Origin: Nitrospirota bacterium
Lineage (GTDB): Bacteria > Nitrospirota > Thermodesulfovibrionia > Thermodesulfovibrionales > SM23-35
Assembly: GCA_014859105.1 (NCBI GenBank)
Contig: JACUUX010000007.1
Span: 1-64,000 of the forward strand
Length of the DNA: 64,000 nt
Direction of reading: 5' to 3'
Shown here: piece by piece, positions 15,778 to 23,124 of the stretch
Position numbering within the stretch: position 1 is the first letter of the stretch
Layout of the letters: the number at the start of each line of letters is the position of its first letter
Notes under the pieces: model-generated
Told to the model about the DNA's origin: nothing
Databases searched by the model: none
Seen by the model: only the letters and a program-made list of their open reading frames with translations
Made by a program: the position numbers and the translations under genes

Positions 15778-16180
15778 AGAGCAGGAATTCATCAAGGGAC
15801 TCTCCGCCGGGCTATCGGTATCGGTGGCAATGAAGCAAGCGGGCTATAGTTCTCGAACTGATGCAAGGCGAATCATACTGATGAATCCCCGGATTTGTAG
15901 CACCGTTATAACCATGCTTCTTGAGGGAACGGATCAGCCAGATGAAACTGTTATTGAACTCTTTAAGGAGCGATTGATTGATATAGTGCAGGCAAAAATA
16001 ACCGACTTCGTTTCCTTTGGCCCGGAAGGTGTCAAAATTAGGAAGAACTTCCCCAAGGAGAAAGCTTTCTGCATTGCTGAGCTCCAGATGAAAGATTCGG
16101 AAACTGTTACGTACATTCGTCTGCATGATGGACTTAAAGCCACAGAGCTTCTCCTCAGATATGCGAGGCTAACGTTATGA
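15767..16180 (+). CDS. terminase small subunit-like protein, first paralogue (137 residues)
   Basis: The ATG at 15767 follows GGGAGG; upstream in-frame codons lack such a signal. The N-terminal DNA-binding pattern SVAMKQAGYSSRTDARRI parallels AAIKAGYSRKTARVI of the next gene. The middle DFVSFGPEGVKIRKNF parallels DVISFNESGVSFNKNS, and LHDGLKATELLLRYARL parallels MKDALKASENYGRTIG. It is thus a diverged paralogue of the neighbouring TerS-like protein. TerS recognises pac/cos DNA and guides the large terminase. Here it lacks the C-terminal EERLRRLKGE tail. It overlaps the next gene by 4 bp (ATGA). Confidence 0.65.
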   Translation: MRTKEQEFIKGLSAGLSVSVAMKQAGYSSRTDARRIILMNPRICSTVITMLLEGTDQPDETVIELFKERLIDIVQAKITDFVSFGPEGVKIRKNFPKEKAFCIAELQMKDSETVTYIRLHDGLKATELLLRYARLTL

Positions 16181-16710
16181 GTAAAAAAGCAAACGGGGAA
16201 CTTACTAATAAACAGAAAGTGTTCGTCATTGAATACTGTCGTGATTTTAACGGATTGCAGGCTGCGATAAAAGCAGGGTATTCCCGGAAAACTGCTCGTG
16301 TTATTGCGCAGGAAAACTTGCTTAAACCTGCCATTCAAGAAAAAATTGCAGCAATTCTTCAAAAGCGTGAAGAGGAAGCAGAACTACAGGTTAAAGATCT
16401 TCAACGATACTGGAAGAACATAATGTTTACCAAAGTAACGGATGTTATTAGCTTCAATGAATCGGGAGTGAGCTTCAATAAGAACTCTGATGAGATTGAC
16501 CCGGATGTTGCTCTATCTCTTGAATCTGTCGAAGTAATTGAAAGCTTTTCAGGAAACGACAAAAGTATTCTGCGCACGAAGGTGAAGATGAAAGATGCAC
16601 TCAAGGCCAGCGAGAATTATGGCCGCACGATTGGTGCCTTCAGGGACAAGATAGATCACACTTTTGAGACACCTGAGGAGCGACTCAGAAGGCTCAAGGG
16701 TGAGAAATGA
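16177..16710 (+). CDS. terminase small subunit (Terminase_2 type)
   Basis: This 177-residue protein has the standard opening LTNKQKVFVIEYCRDFNGLQA followed by AIKAGYSRKTARVIAQENL, the helix-turn-helix of Terminase_2 small subunits. Helical oligomerisation segments follow (IQEKIAAILQKREEEAELQVKD is split by the family's core), and the tail is TPEERLRRLKGEK. TerS selects DNA for packaging. No large subunit gene is present within the element. In satellites a private TerS redirects a helper phage's terminase, and that is the most economical reading. Start and stop are both ATGA overlaps. Confidence 0.85.
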   Translation: MSKKANGELTNKQKVFVIEYCRDFNGLQAAIKAGYSRKTARVIAQENLLKPAIQEKIAAILQKREEEAELQVKDLQRYWKNIMFTKVTDVISFNESGVSFNKNSDEIDPDVALSLESVEVIESFSGNDKSILRTKVKMKDALKASENYGRTIGAFRDKIDHTFETPEERLRRLKGEK

Positions 16711-16823
16711 GGCCATATCTTAGTATGTCTGCGTTTGAGATTGCGCAACGTAGGGCATCTGAGGAAGCCGTTTTTAGAAGTTTCAATAGATTTTTCACAA
16801 AAATGAGCGGTAGGGAGGAATGA
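16707..16823 (+). CDS. small basic peptide (38 residues)
   Basis: The frame starts in an ATGA overlap with the TerS stop and ends in another with the next gene. It begins MRPYLSMSAFEIAQRRASEE and contains RSFNRFFTKMSG. It resembles the tiny linker frames often found after terminase genes but has no recognised function. Gap-free packing is the main support. Confidence 0.5.
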   Translation: MRPYLSMSAFEIAQRRASEEAVFRSFNRFFTKMSGREE

Positions 16824-17056
16824 TGAAAATTTGGAAATGTCAAGCTTGTGGCCATAAACACGAAATAAAAACCGAGGAGGCGAAAGCCGAGTCGGTCTTT
16901 ATTAATTTGTTAGATGCAGCTATTGAACTTTTAATTGTTGCTAAAATGCGAGGGGATAATAAACTTCCAGCAAACCCAGCAAATGATATAAGGCTATGGA
17001 CAGTGAGAATGCAAAATGCATGGGATGATCTTGATTATATAATTGTCTTTTTTTAA
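16820..17056 (+). CDS. small protein with CxxC zinc-knuckle (78 residues)
   Basis: The N-terminus WKCQACGHKHE is a rubredoxin-like half knuckle. The rest (residues 20-78) is helical and partly hydrophobic (FINLLDAAIELLIVAKM). Two ATG codons lie side by side (16820, 16823) after TAGGGAGGA; the second has better spacing. No second Cys pair exists, so metal binding would need dimerisation or the nearby His residues. Function unknown. Confidence 0.55.
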   Translation: MMKIWKCQACGHKHEIKTEEAKAESVFINLLDAAIELLIVAKMRGDNKLPANPANDIRLWTVRMQNAWDDLDYIIVFF

Positions 17057-17170
17057 ATGGCTTTTTAGAAGGAATTTGAGCGAGCCTTGCAAACGATAAA
17101 TCAGAAAGAATTGACAAACCCTGAAGATATTTGTTACCTTTTCGATCAGCTTTTGCTGGTAGGCAATCCT

Positions 17171-18349
17171 ATGCATGGTACCATCCGTACGAAAGAACTT
17201 TGTCCTGTCTGTAATGTGCCATTTAATCACATTCCCAAGTTAGGATTTATATGTTCAAAGCATAAAACCATGCCTACGAGATTCTTTGTAGATATTTCCT
17301 ATAAAGGACAAAGGATAAAAATTTACTCCCATAAGTCAGGCAGAGTTCTTGACAGCTATCAGATTGCAGTAGAAACTTTAGAGCACATCCGGTATGAGAT
17401 ACGTAATCATCTCTTTGACCCTTCAAAGTATGTGAAAGCAGATCTAAAAAACTATCTCTTTGAAAATGCAATCATAAGGTGGTTGGAAATAAAAGATGCT
17501 GCAGGAATTGTTACAACTCATAAATATCGGCAATTCTCAAGGGACTTCTTTAGTTTCTTCAAAGGGAAAGATATCAGAGAAATCAGGACACTTCACATTC
17601 ATGAATTTTATCATCAGCTACCGGACCATCTCTCAAACAAAACAAAGAAAAACATTATGGCATGTCTTCATAGTTTCTTCACCTGGCTAAGACAGCTTGA
17701 GTACATTGAAAAGATGCCTTCTTTCCCTGTAATCTCTGAGGATCAGCCTGAGTGGAAATGGATCGATGTGGACATCCAGGCTAAGATTTTACTTGCGATC
17801 CCTGAGAAAGATAGATATCTATATCTCTTCCTTGCCTTGCATGGCTGCCGACCTTCAGAGGCCAGGGGATTAAAGGTCAGGGATATAGACTTCAAACAGA
17901 AATCGATCACCATTAAGAGGACTTTTAGCGGTAAAAGCGGAAACATTCTCACAGAACATACAAAGACCAAAAGACTACGTGTTATTCCTATTAATCCCGA
18001 AATGACAGAAACGTTAAAAGACATCTGCAAAGATAAACTACCAGAAGCCTTTGTCTTTGTTAATCCAAGGACCGGAAAGCCTTATGCGAAATCAACTTTT
18101 CAGGAGATATGGCAGGATGCCTGTAAAAAAGCAGGGATTCAGGTAAAACCTTATGAGGGGCTAAGACATAGTTTTGCATCTCAGAGGGTATCCAGAGGAG
18201 TTGATATTTATCTTATTTCAAAGGTTCTTGGACACGCCGACATAAGGACAACCCAGCGTTATGCACATACCAATCTGGAAGCATTGAAGCAGGTTATGAC
18301 TGTCCCCAGACCGTCCCCAGTCGAGAAATTGACTAAAAATAATCTTTAA
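17171..18349 (+). CDS. tyrosine-type site-specific integrase of the 17.2-kb element (int2)
   Basis: This integrase would catalyse recombination between the two 52-bp att repeats. From ATG 17171 it is 392 residues; a TTG at 17087 in the same frame would add 28. The ATG is preferred because it aligns with the int1 start (MHGTIRTKELCPVC against MKNIRAEGKCPVC) and follows GGTAGG. A Cys/His knuckle (CPVCN, CSKH) precedes TRFFVDISYKGQ. The catalytic domain has box I Arg (HGCRPSEARGLK), a Lys in HTKTKRLRV, PYEGLRHSFAS with the second Arg, and LGHADIRTTQRYAH with His and Tyr. Its coding 3' end contains the right arm-type repeat. It is clearly related to int1 but has the canonical second Arg. Confidence 0.92.
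   Translation: MHGTIRTKELCPVCNVPFNHIPKLGFICSKHKTMPTRFFVDISYKGQRIKIYSHKSGRVLDSYQIAVETLEHIRYEIRNHLFDPSKYVKADLKNYLFENAIIRWLEIKDAAGIVTTHKYRQFSRDFFSFFKGKDIREIRTLHIHEFYHQLPDHLSNKTKKNIMACLHSFFTWLRQLEYIEKMPSFPVISEDQPEWKWIDVDIQAKILLAIPEKDRYLYLFLALHGCRPSEARGLKVRDIDFKQKSITIKRTFSGKSGNILTEHTKTKRLRVIPINPEMTETLKDICKDKLPEAFVFVNPRTGKPYAKSTFQEIWQDACKKAGIQVKPYEGLRHSFASQRVSRGVDIYLISKVLGHADIRTTQRYAHTNLEALKQVMTVPRPSPVEKLTKNNL
18301..18320 (+). repeat. right copy of TGTCCCCAGACCGTCCCCAG, probable integrase arm site
   Basis: Identical to 1288-1307 and located within the last codons of int2. Retention of all 20 bases in both coding and non-coding contexts implies selection on the DNA itself. Confidence 0.6.
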
Positions 18350-18378
18350 TTATCAATAAGTTATAAACTATCGGAAGT

Positions 18379-18430
18379 GGTTCGAATCCCCTACCGTCCA
18401 CCATTTTTCCATTTATTTATCAATAAGTTA
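18379..18430 (+). other. right att site (tRNA 3' end copy)
   Basis: Direct repeat of 1212-1263 with one mismatch, comprising T loop, acceptor strand, CCA and TATCAATAAGTTA. The bases before 18379 no longer pair with the T-arm 3' strand, so recombination joins here. A further copy of TATCAATAAGTTA lies at 18351-18363 inside the element. The rest of 18350-18596 holds nothing recognisable. Confidence 0.88.
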
Positions 18431-18596
18431 CGCTGACGATTCCCTCTAAAAGTATGGCGCCAATAGTGCACCAGAACGCATTTTTTAACACTAAAATCTT
18501 TAGGAGAGTTTTAGGAATATTACTTAACCTCGACAATCCGTTCGTAGACTTTTCTGTGCCTTTGGATAAGAATAGCCTGTCTTGTCCCTTAAAGAT

Positions 18597-19103
18597 TTAT
18601 GCATAGGCTTCTTCGGCAATTGTAGTTAGAATACTTGTTGTCTTAGGTACGTAACGAAAGATTATTTTTAACCCATAGCCATCATAACAGTAACAAGTAT
18701 CATTTGAAAAATCATGGTGAACATTTCCCATTCCATAGATTTCATTTATTAAAGGACGCAGTTTGAGTGAATTGAACTTAACAGCTTCTGATTTTGCAAA
18801 ACATCCTTGAAAAAATATTTGAGCACGAAAATTTACGAGTCTTCCTTCATAGAAGATGACATCGAGAATGCCCCATCTTTTATCTGATTCTTTAAATTGA
18901 AATACCTTTTTTTCAGAACCCTCGGGCAAGGATGTAACCACAGCCATGGTTCCAGTCTGAGGGATATCTGTTATATCCGTCAGACAATCCCTACCAAATC
19001 GGTCAAAAATATCTAATCGAGAATGAAGCTCTCTGAAATCCCTGAGAAATTCAGATACAAGAGTCAAATATGGAATTTTACAGGCAGGTTCGTATTGCCG
19101 CAT
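18597..19103 (-). CDS. hypothetical protein (168 residues)
   Basis: No family is recognised. The protein is soluble and of mixed structure, with several aromatic and Cys residues toward the end (DTCYCYDGYGLKIIFRYVP). AAGGAG six bases before the ATG supports the start. It is the first chromosomal gene beside the element and runs with mgsA. Nothing indicates a mobile origin. Confidence 0.6.
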   Translation of the reverse strand: MRQYEPACKIPYLTLVSEFLRDFRELHSRLDIFDRFGRDCLTDITDIPQTGTMAVVTSLPEGSEKKVFQFKESDKRWGILDVIFYEGRLVNFRAQIFFQGCFAKSEAVKFNSLKLRPLINEIYGMGNVHHDFSNDTCYCYDGYGLKIIFRYVPKTTSILTTIAEEAYA

Positions 19104-19164
19104 CTAATCTCCTTTTACTTATCTTGTATTATTCAATTTTTGGTTCTTTTTATGTCAAAGTCTT

Positions 19165-19644
19165 TTAAATATTATTCATATTAAAAGTGCGTTTTATATA
19201 CCCAGAATAATCCTTCAGTATCGGTTCATATTTGGTGTTTAATAAAGGCGATGATATCATAAAATCGGCTGTCGAACGATTACAGGCAGTTGGAATATTG
19301 TATAAAACCGCAATCCTCAGCAAAGCCTTTACGTCAACATCATGCGGTTGCGGCTCCATTGGGTCCCACAGGAAAATTACCAAGTCTATGTTTCCCTCTG
19401 CTATCATTGCACCTAACTGTTGGTCTCCTCCTAAAGGGCCTGATTTTAATAAAGTTATCTCATAATGAATAGTGTCTTCATTTTTCATCTTTGCTTGGAT
19501 AGTTTTTTTAATTAACTTTCCTGTAGTTCCTGTACAGATTAATTTATGTTTTATTAATAATTTATAGTTCCATTCAACCCATTCAACTAAATCTTTTTTG
19601 CGATTATCATGGGCTACTAACGCAATCATTTTGATTTCTTCCAT
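19165..19644 (-). CDS. mgsA: methylglyoxal synthase
   Basis: The enzyme converts dihydroxyacetone phosphate to methylglyoxal plus phosphate, a bypass of lower glycolysis when phosphate is short. The 159-residue protein shows IALVAHDNRKKDLVEWV, CTGTTGKLI, SGPLGGDQQLGAMIAEG with the phosphate-binding loop, and LWDPMEPQPHDVDVKALLR, all diagnostic of MgsA. The ATG at 19644 is chosen because AGAGGT precedes it; a longer frame starts at 19659. It is cytoplasmic and soluble. It is a single-gene unit, with 6-phosphofructokinase encoded far away in this window. Confidence 0.95.
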   Translation of the reverse strand: MEEIKMIALVAHDNRKKDLVEWVEWNYKLLIKHKLICTGTTGKLIKKTIQAKMKNEDTIHYEITLLKSGPLGGDQQLGAMIAEGNIDLVIFLWDPMEPQPHDVDVKALLRIAVLYNIPTACNRSTADFMISSPLLNTKYEPILKDYSGYIKRTFNMNNI

Positions 19645-19707
19645 ATATACCTCTATCAAATAGTAAAAAAGAATTGAGTTTGGATTTATTAAGTCTAATC
19701 CAGGATT

Positions 19708-19851
19708 TCAAGGACACAACGCTTTTTCAGAAGGCTTTTCATAAGATTTTCTTCGTTTTATTTCTCTAAAAAGATCTTCTTTTTGTATTTTATGCTTAAG
19801 GACTTTCATTGCTCCATCGACGTTATTTTCATTGACTTTAATCTCCGGAAA
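19708..19851 (-). pseudogene. rpsU: ribosomal protein S21-like frame directly after the RRM gene, no normal start
   Basis: Directly after the TAG stop of the RRM gene, in the same frame, 47 codons read FPEIKVNENNVDGAMKVLKH and then KIQKEDLFREIKRRKSYEKP, ending SEKALCP. This matches the S21 pattern (P-x-I-K-V-x-E-N ... RR-x-x-YEKP). The codon where Met is expected is TTT, and TAG precedes it. Options are initiation at ATT four codons in, stop-codon readthrough from the RRM gene, or decay of the start. The body is undamaged, so a functional gene remains possible. S21 is a small 30S subunit protein involved in initiation. Confidence 0.6.
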
Positions 19852-20169
19852 CTATCTCCTGCCTCTCCCTGCACCCATACTACCGCCGTAGCCGCTCCTT
19901 CTATCATCAAAGCCACGCCGCTTTTGTTGTGGTCTCGCCTCGGCTACAGTTAGTGATTTCCCCATAAAATCTTTACCATTAAGGGTTGCAATCGCTTTTT
20001 TTGCATCTTCTTCATTTACCATCTCAATAAAACCAAATCCTTTAGACCGGTTTGTGAATTGATCCTGTATTATTTTTAATGATTCAATCTCACCATATTC
20101 TGAAAACAGTTCCCTTAAATCTTCTTCAGTAGCATTGTATGGAATATTTCCAACATACATTTTTCTCAT
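19852..20169 (-). CDS. RRM-type RNA-binding protein, cold-shock class
   Basis: This 105-residue protein has a single RRM: RNP2 MYVGNIPYNATEEDL (residues 4-18), RNP1 SKGFGFIEM (about 43-51) and a short Gly/Arg-rich tail (GGSMGAGRGRR). It is the class of small bacterial RNA-binding proteins known from cyanobacteria and many other phyla, which bind RNA and are often cold induced. AAAGGAG precedes the start. An S21-like frame follows and cspA lies upstream on the same strand, so this is a cold-response group. In cyanobacteria, rbp genes are known next to rpsU. Confidence 0.92.
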   Translation of the reverse strand: MRKMYVGNIPYNATEEDLRELFSEYGEIESLKIIQDQFTNRSKGFGFIEMVNEEDAKKAIATLNGKDFMGKSLTVAEARPQQKRRGFDDRRSGYGGSMGAGRGRR

Positions 20170-20253
20170 TTTTAATCTCCTTTTTCGTTTGTAAAAACTA
20201 TGATCTTTTCAATGTCCTTGGATACTTTGATACAGCCTATCATTACTCTCAAA

Positions 20254-20292
20254 GGGCAAGGGGCCCACTCCGCTGGAGGAGGCCCCTTGCCC
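20254..20292 (-). terminator. strong hairpin after cspA
   Basis: GGGCAAGGGGCC at 20254-20265 pairs perfectly with GGCCCCTTGCCC at 20281-20292, six bases after the cspA stop. The T-run on the minus strand is short (TTT), so it may act as a partial terminator or a 3' stabiliser between cspA and the RRM gene. Confidence 0.75.
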
Positions 20293-20298
20293 AATTAA

Positions 20299-20499
20299 TT
20301 AGAGTTTAAGCACATTAATCGCTTTGGGACCTTTCGGGCCTTGTTCTGTATCAAAGCTGACATTGTCACCTTCGGCAAGGCTTTTAAAGCCACTGCCCTG
20401 AATAGACGTATGGTGTACAAAAAAATCGCTGTTGTCTTCAGCAGTAATGAAGCCAAAACCTTTGCTGTCGTTGAACCACTTAACAGTTCCTTGTTTCAT
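20299..20499 (-). CDS. cspA: cold shock protein, CspA family
   Basis: This 66-residue OB-fold RNA chaperone carries the RNP1-type motif [10 protein letters not shown] and the RNP2-type motif DFFVHHTSI, starting [12 protein letters not shown]. It binds single-stranded RNA/DNA and melts RNA structure in the cold. Length and motifs are standard. AAGGAGG precedes the ATG. The leader upstream contains a terminator-like hairpin (20547-20582) that could couple expression to temperature. It groups with the RRM and S21-like genes. Confidence 0.95.
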   Translation of the reverse strand: MKQGTVKWFNDSKGFGFITAEDNSDFFVHHTSIQGSGFKSLAEGDNVSFDTEQGPKGPKAINVLKL

Positions 20500-20546
20500 T
20501 TTGTTTACCTCCTTATCCTTAAATTAAAATCTCAGAAGGACTCAAT

Positions 20547-20582
20547 AAAAAAGGCCACAAAGCTAAAAGTCTTTGTGACCTT
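20547..20582 (-). promoter_or_regulatory. terminator-like hairpin in the cspA leader
   Basis: On the minus strand AAGGTCACAAAG (20582-20571) pairs with CTTTGTGGCCTT (20562-20551) around an 8-base loop, followed directly by six T. It is a well-formed intrinsic-terminator shape, lying about 50 bases before the cspA start with no gene upstream on that strand. It is either a leader attenuator or the relic terminator of a lost gene. Confidence 0.6.
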
Positions 20583-20700
20583 CTGTGAACGCAAAAACTT
20601 CTAAAATCTTGTTAGTACAGTAGCATGTCCTTGCAGGTTAGTCAAGGTAAATTTCAGAGGTTCGGGCCCGATATTTCCCGTAGCTAAAAGACAAAAAATA

Positions 20701-20805
20701 TTATGCATCACCTCCTTTTTTCTTAAGGTTTTTAGTTCTAAAGCTTTGACCGGTTATTTTGACAACGGTACAATGATGGGCGATTCTGTCAATAATGCTA
20801 TTTGG
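20701..20805 (-). pseudogene. istB C-terminal remnant (IS21 family)
   Basis: The minus strand encodes SIIDRIAHHCTVVKITGQSF followed by RTKNLKKKGGDA and TAA. This is the C-terminal end of the IstB helper ATPase of IS21-type elements, with its ID-R-I-x-HH and G-x-S-x-R landmarks. An in-frame TAA at 20806-20808 shows that the rest is gone. The remaining parts of 20583-20964 hold no gene that I can support. Confidence 0.75.
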
Positions 20806-20964
20806 TTATCCTTATTGTCTCCTCAGATGCCTTTTCAACTTTTTTATGAAAGAACCAATATAATTAATAATTTTTACTGTAAGGGTGTATTACTCACCAT
20901 AACTGAGTTATAATCTATCAGTAATCAGTGAGATGAAACATTTTCCTTAAAAATAAGACTCAGG

Positions 20965-23124
20965 ATGAAAAGTAAGACAAAAAAAGAACTTATACATGAA
21001 TTAATGGAAATGAGACAGCGAATTGCGAAATTAGAAACATTATACATATCGCATGAGGAAATAGAGCAAAACTTAAAGAGGGAAAAAGCTGTTAATTCAG
21101 CCATTTCTGAACTGGCCAGCAAGCTTTTATCGCCGTCTTCAATTGAAGATATTTCTTCTCTTGTGCTGGAGAGTGTTAAGCATTTGACTGGCAGCAGGTT
21201 GGGATATGCCGGCTATATTGACCCGAAGACAGGTTATCTAATCTCTCCTACTTTGACCAGAGATATCTGGGAAGCTTGTGAGGTCAAGGATAAAAATATT
21301 ATATTTAAGGAGTTCCGTGGTCTTTGGGGTTGGGTATTAAGGAATCGAAAACCTCTTTTTACTAACACGCTACAGGATGACCCTCGATCTTCAGGAACTC
21401 CGTCAGGCCATTTGAGAATCCATCGTTTTCTCTCAGTCCCTGCATTAATCGGTGAAAATCTTGTAGGGCAGGTGGCTTTGGCCAACTCGGACCGAGATTA
21501 TAATGAGCGTGATCTTGAAATAGTTGAACGACTGGTATCACTTTTTGCAATTGCTATCCATCGCAAGCAATCAGAGGAAACATTGCACTTATTACGGAAG
21601 GCTGTTGAAACCATTCCTATTGGCCTTACCATCACTGATACAGAAGGAAAGATTGTATACTCAAATTCTGCGGATGCAAAGATTCACGGGTATGATGTGG
21701 AAGAATTAATGGGTAAAAATACGAGAATATTTGCCCCTCCTGAAAAGTGGAAACCTTCAAGCTTTGAAGAATTGCGAGGATTAAAAATCTGGGGGAGAGA
21801 AAGTCTGAATATAAAGAAAAAAGGTGAGGTTTTTCCTGTTTATTTAATATCAGTTCCTGTAACAGATGCTGATGGTAAACCTGCAGGTATTATCACAACC
21901 TGTGAGGATATCACCGATCGCAAGCTGGCAGAAGAAACACTTATTCAGCGTCAAAAAGCTTTACATTCAGTTTACAAAATGGCAACTACATTATGCAGAT
22001 CATTTAAAGAAATTTGTAACGAAGTAGCTTTAAGCTTATCGAAACTTCTCAAGGCTTCCCATGGTATTGTTTTGCGTCTCGAGGATAATAAAATAAAGGT
22101 TATTTCTGGCATTTCTGATGGAAAACTCGATGCCGAAGAAATAACCTGTCCAGAGAAATTCTGGGATGTTCCTGCATATAATAAAACAGAAGTGTTTCAA
22201 TTGAAAGGTTCCCTAAGAGATGTTTTTCAGGGTCATCCTTATACACAATATGACCTGAAAAGCCTGATAAGTATTCCGATCATAGATACATCTGGAGAAG
22301 CAGTTGGTGCACTGGTCATTATGGATCAAAAAGAGCGTGAATTTACAGAAGATGAGATTCACCTGATAAAAATCTTCGCCCGCTACATTGCTTTCGAGAT
22401 CGAGAGAGAAGCAATGGAAATCAAACTTCTTAATGCACAGAAAATGGAGGTTATCGGCAAGCTGGCCGGAGGAGTTGCACATGAGGTGCGGAACCCTTTA
22501 AACGCCATAATGGTCTTTATGGAAACACTTATCAGGGATCTTGAGAGTAACGCTAAATATAAGCCCTTAATTTTTCATATACGCTCCGAAGTTAATCGTC
22601 TATCTGATCTGATGAAGGATTTATTGAATTTAGGGAGACCTGTTGAGAAATCGGATTTGCGCAGTGAATTGCTGAATGCAATATGTTTAGCATCTGTAGA
22701 TTTATGGAAGCATTCAGAACCCGGTCGGTCATATACTGTGAAAGTGCTTCAGCCTCAGGACTATGATGATGTCTTTGTGATTGCTGACAGTCAGAGACTT
22801 CAACAAGTTTTCTATAACCTTCTTGATAACGCAGCCAGGCACAGCCCTGAAGGCAGTGAAATCCAGCTTGTAATCAAAAGACCTGAGGGAAACATATGCA
22901 GAGTACAGATTATAGACCGTGGCAAAGGGTTATCAGAAGCAATTCTGCCACGTGTTTTTGAACCTTTCTTTACAACAAGACGTGGTGGGACAGGATTGGG
23001 TTTGAGTATTGTAAAACATATTGTCGAGACCCATGGTGGTACTGTAGAAATATTTAATAATGAACCGCCCCCGGGATGTACATCGGAGGTCAGAGTACCC
23101 ATTTCTAACAAGCAAGAGTTATGA
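20965..23124 (+). CDS. GAF-PAS-GAF sensor histidine kinase
   Basis: This 719-residue kinase has no transmembrane helix, so it is cytoplasmic. After an N-terminal coiled coil come GAF 1 (about 45-200), a PAS domain (about 205-325: LRKAVETIPIGLTITDTEG), GAF 2 (about 340-475), a HisKA domain with phospho-acceptor His506 in GGVAHEVRNPLNAI, and an HATPase with NLLDNAARHS, DRGKGLS and GGTGLGLSIVKH. It should autophosphorylate in response to an unknown small ligand and pass phosphate to the sigma-54 regulator encoded next, whose start overlaps its stop by 4 bp (ATGA). Confidence 0.93.
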   Translation: MKSKTKKELIHELMEMRQRIAKLETLYISHEEIEQNLKREKAVNSAISELASKLLSPSSIEDISSLVLESVKHLTGSRLGYAGYIDPKTGYLISPTLTRDIWEACEVKDKNIIFKEFRGLWGWVLRNRKPLFTNTLQDDPRSSGTPSGHLRIHRFLSVPALIGENLVGQVALANSDRDYNERDLEIVERLVSLFAIAIHRKQSEETLHLLRKAVETIPIGLTITDTEGKIVYSNSADAKIHGYDVEELMGKNTRIFAPPEKWKPSSFEELRGLKIWGRESLNIKKKGEVFPVYLISVPVTDADGKPAGIITTCEDITDRKLAEETLIQRQKALHSVYKMATTLCRSFKEICNEVALSLSKLLKASHGIVLRLEDNKIKVISGISDGKLDAEEITCPEKFWDVPAYNKTEVFQLKGSLRDVFQGHPYTQYDLKSLISIPIIDTSGEAVGALVIMDQKEREFTEDEIHLIKIFARYIAFEIEREAMEIKLLNAQKMEVIGKLAGGVAHEVRNPLNAIMVFMETLIRDLESNAKYKPLIFHIRSEVNRLSDLMKDLLNLGRPVEKSDLRSELLNAICLASVDLWKHSEPGRSYTVKVLQPQDYDDVFVIADSQRLQQVFYNLLDNAARHSPEGSEIQLVIKRPEGNICRVQIIDRGKGLSEAILPRVFEPFFTTRRGGTGLGLSIVKHIVETHGGTVEIFNNEPPPGCTSEVRVPISNKQEL

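Larger units (their letters stand above)
1212..18430. mobile_element. 17.2-kb integrative element with phage-satellite-like gene content
   Basis: The element is bounded by 52-bp direct repeats whose copies are 17,167 bp apart, with an integrase at the right end. Apart from a divergent repressor-like gene at the left end, all genes run on the + strand. Modules from left to right are: regulation and serine recombinase; small unknowns; toxin-antitoxin; replication initiator with internal iterons; zinc-finger/TOPRIM/helicase protein; large polyvalent protein; two terminase-small-subunit-like genes; integrase. No large terminase, portal, capsid, tail, lysis or conjugation gene was recognised. That content fits a satellite that borrows packaging functions better than a complete prophage or an ICE. 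Decay of a larger prophage is the alternative. Confidence 0.8.

Noticed and set aside
20341-20604. Plus-strand frame of 87 codons opposite cspA
   Set aside because: It is antisense to cspA and its leader hairpin, and has no ribosome site or protein-like pattern.
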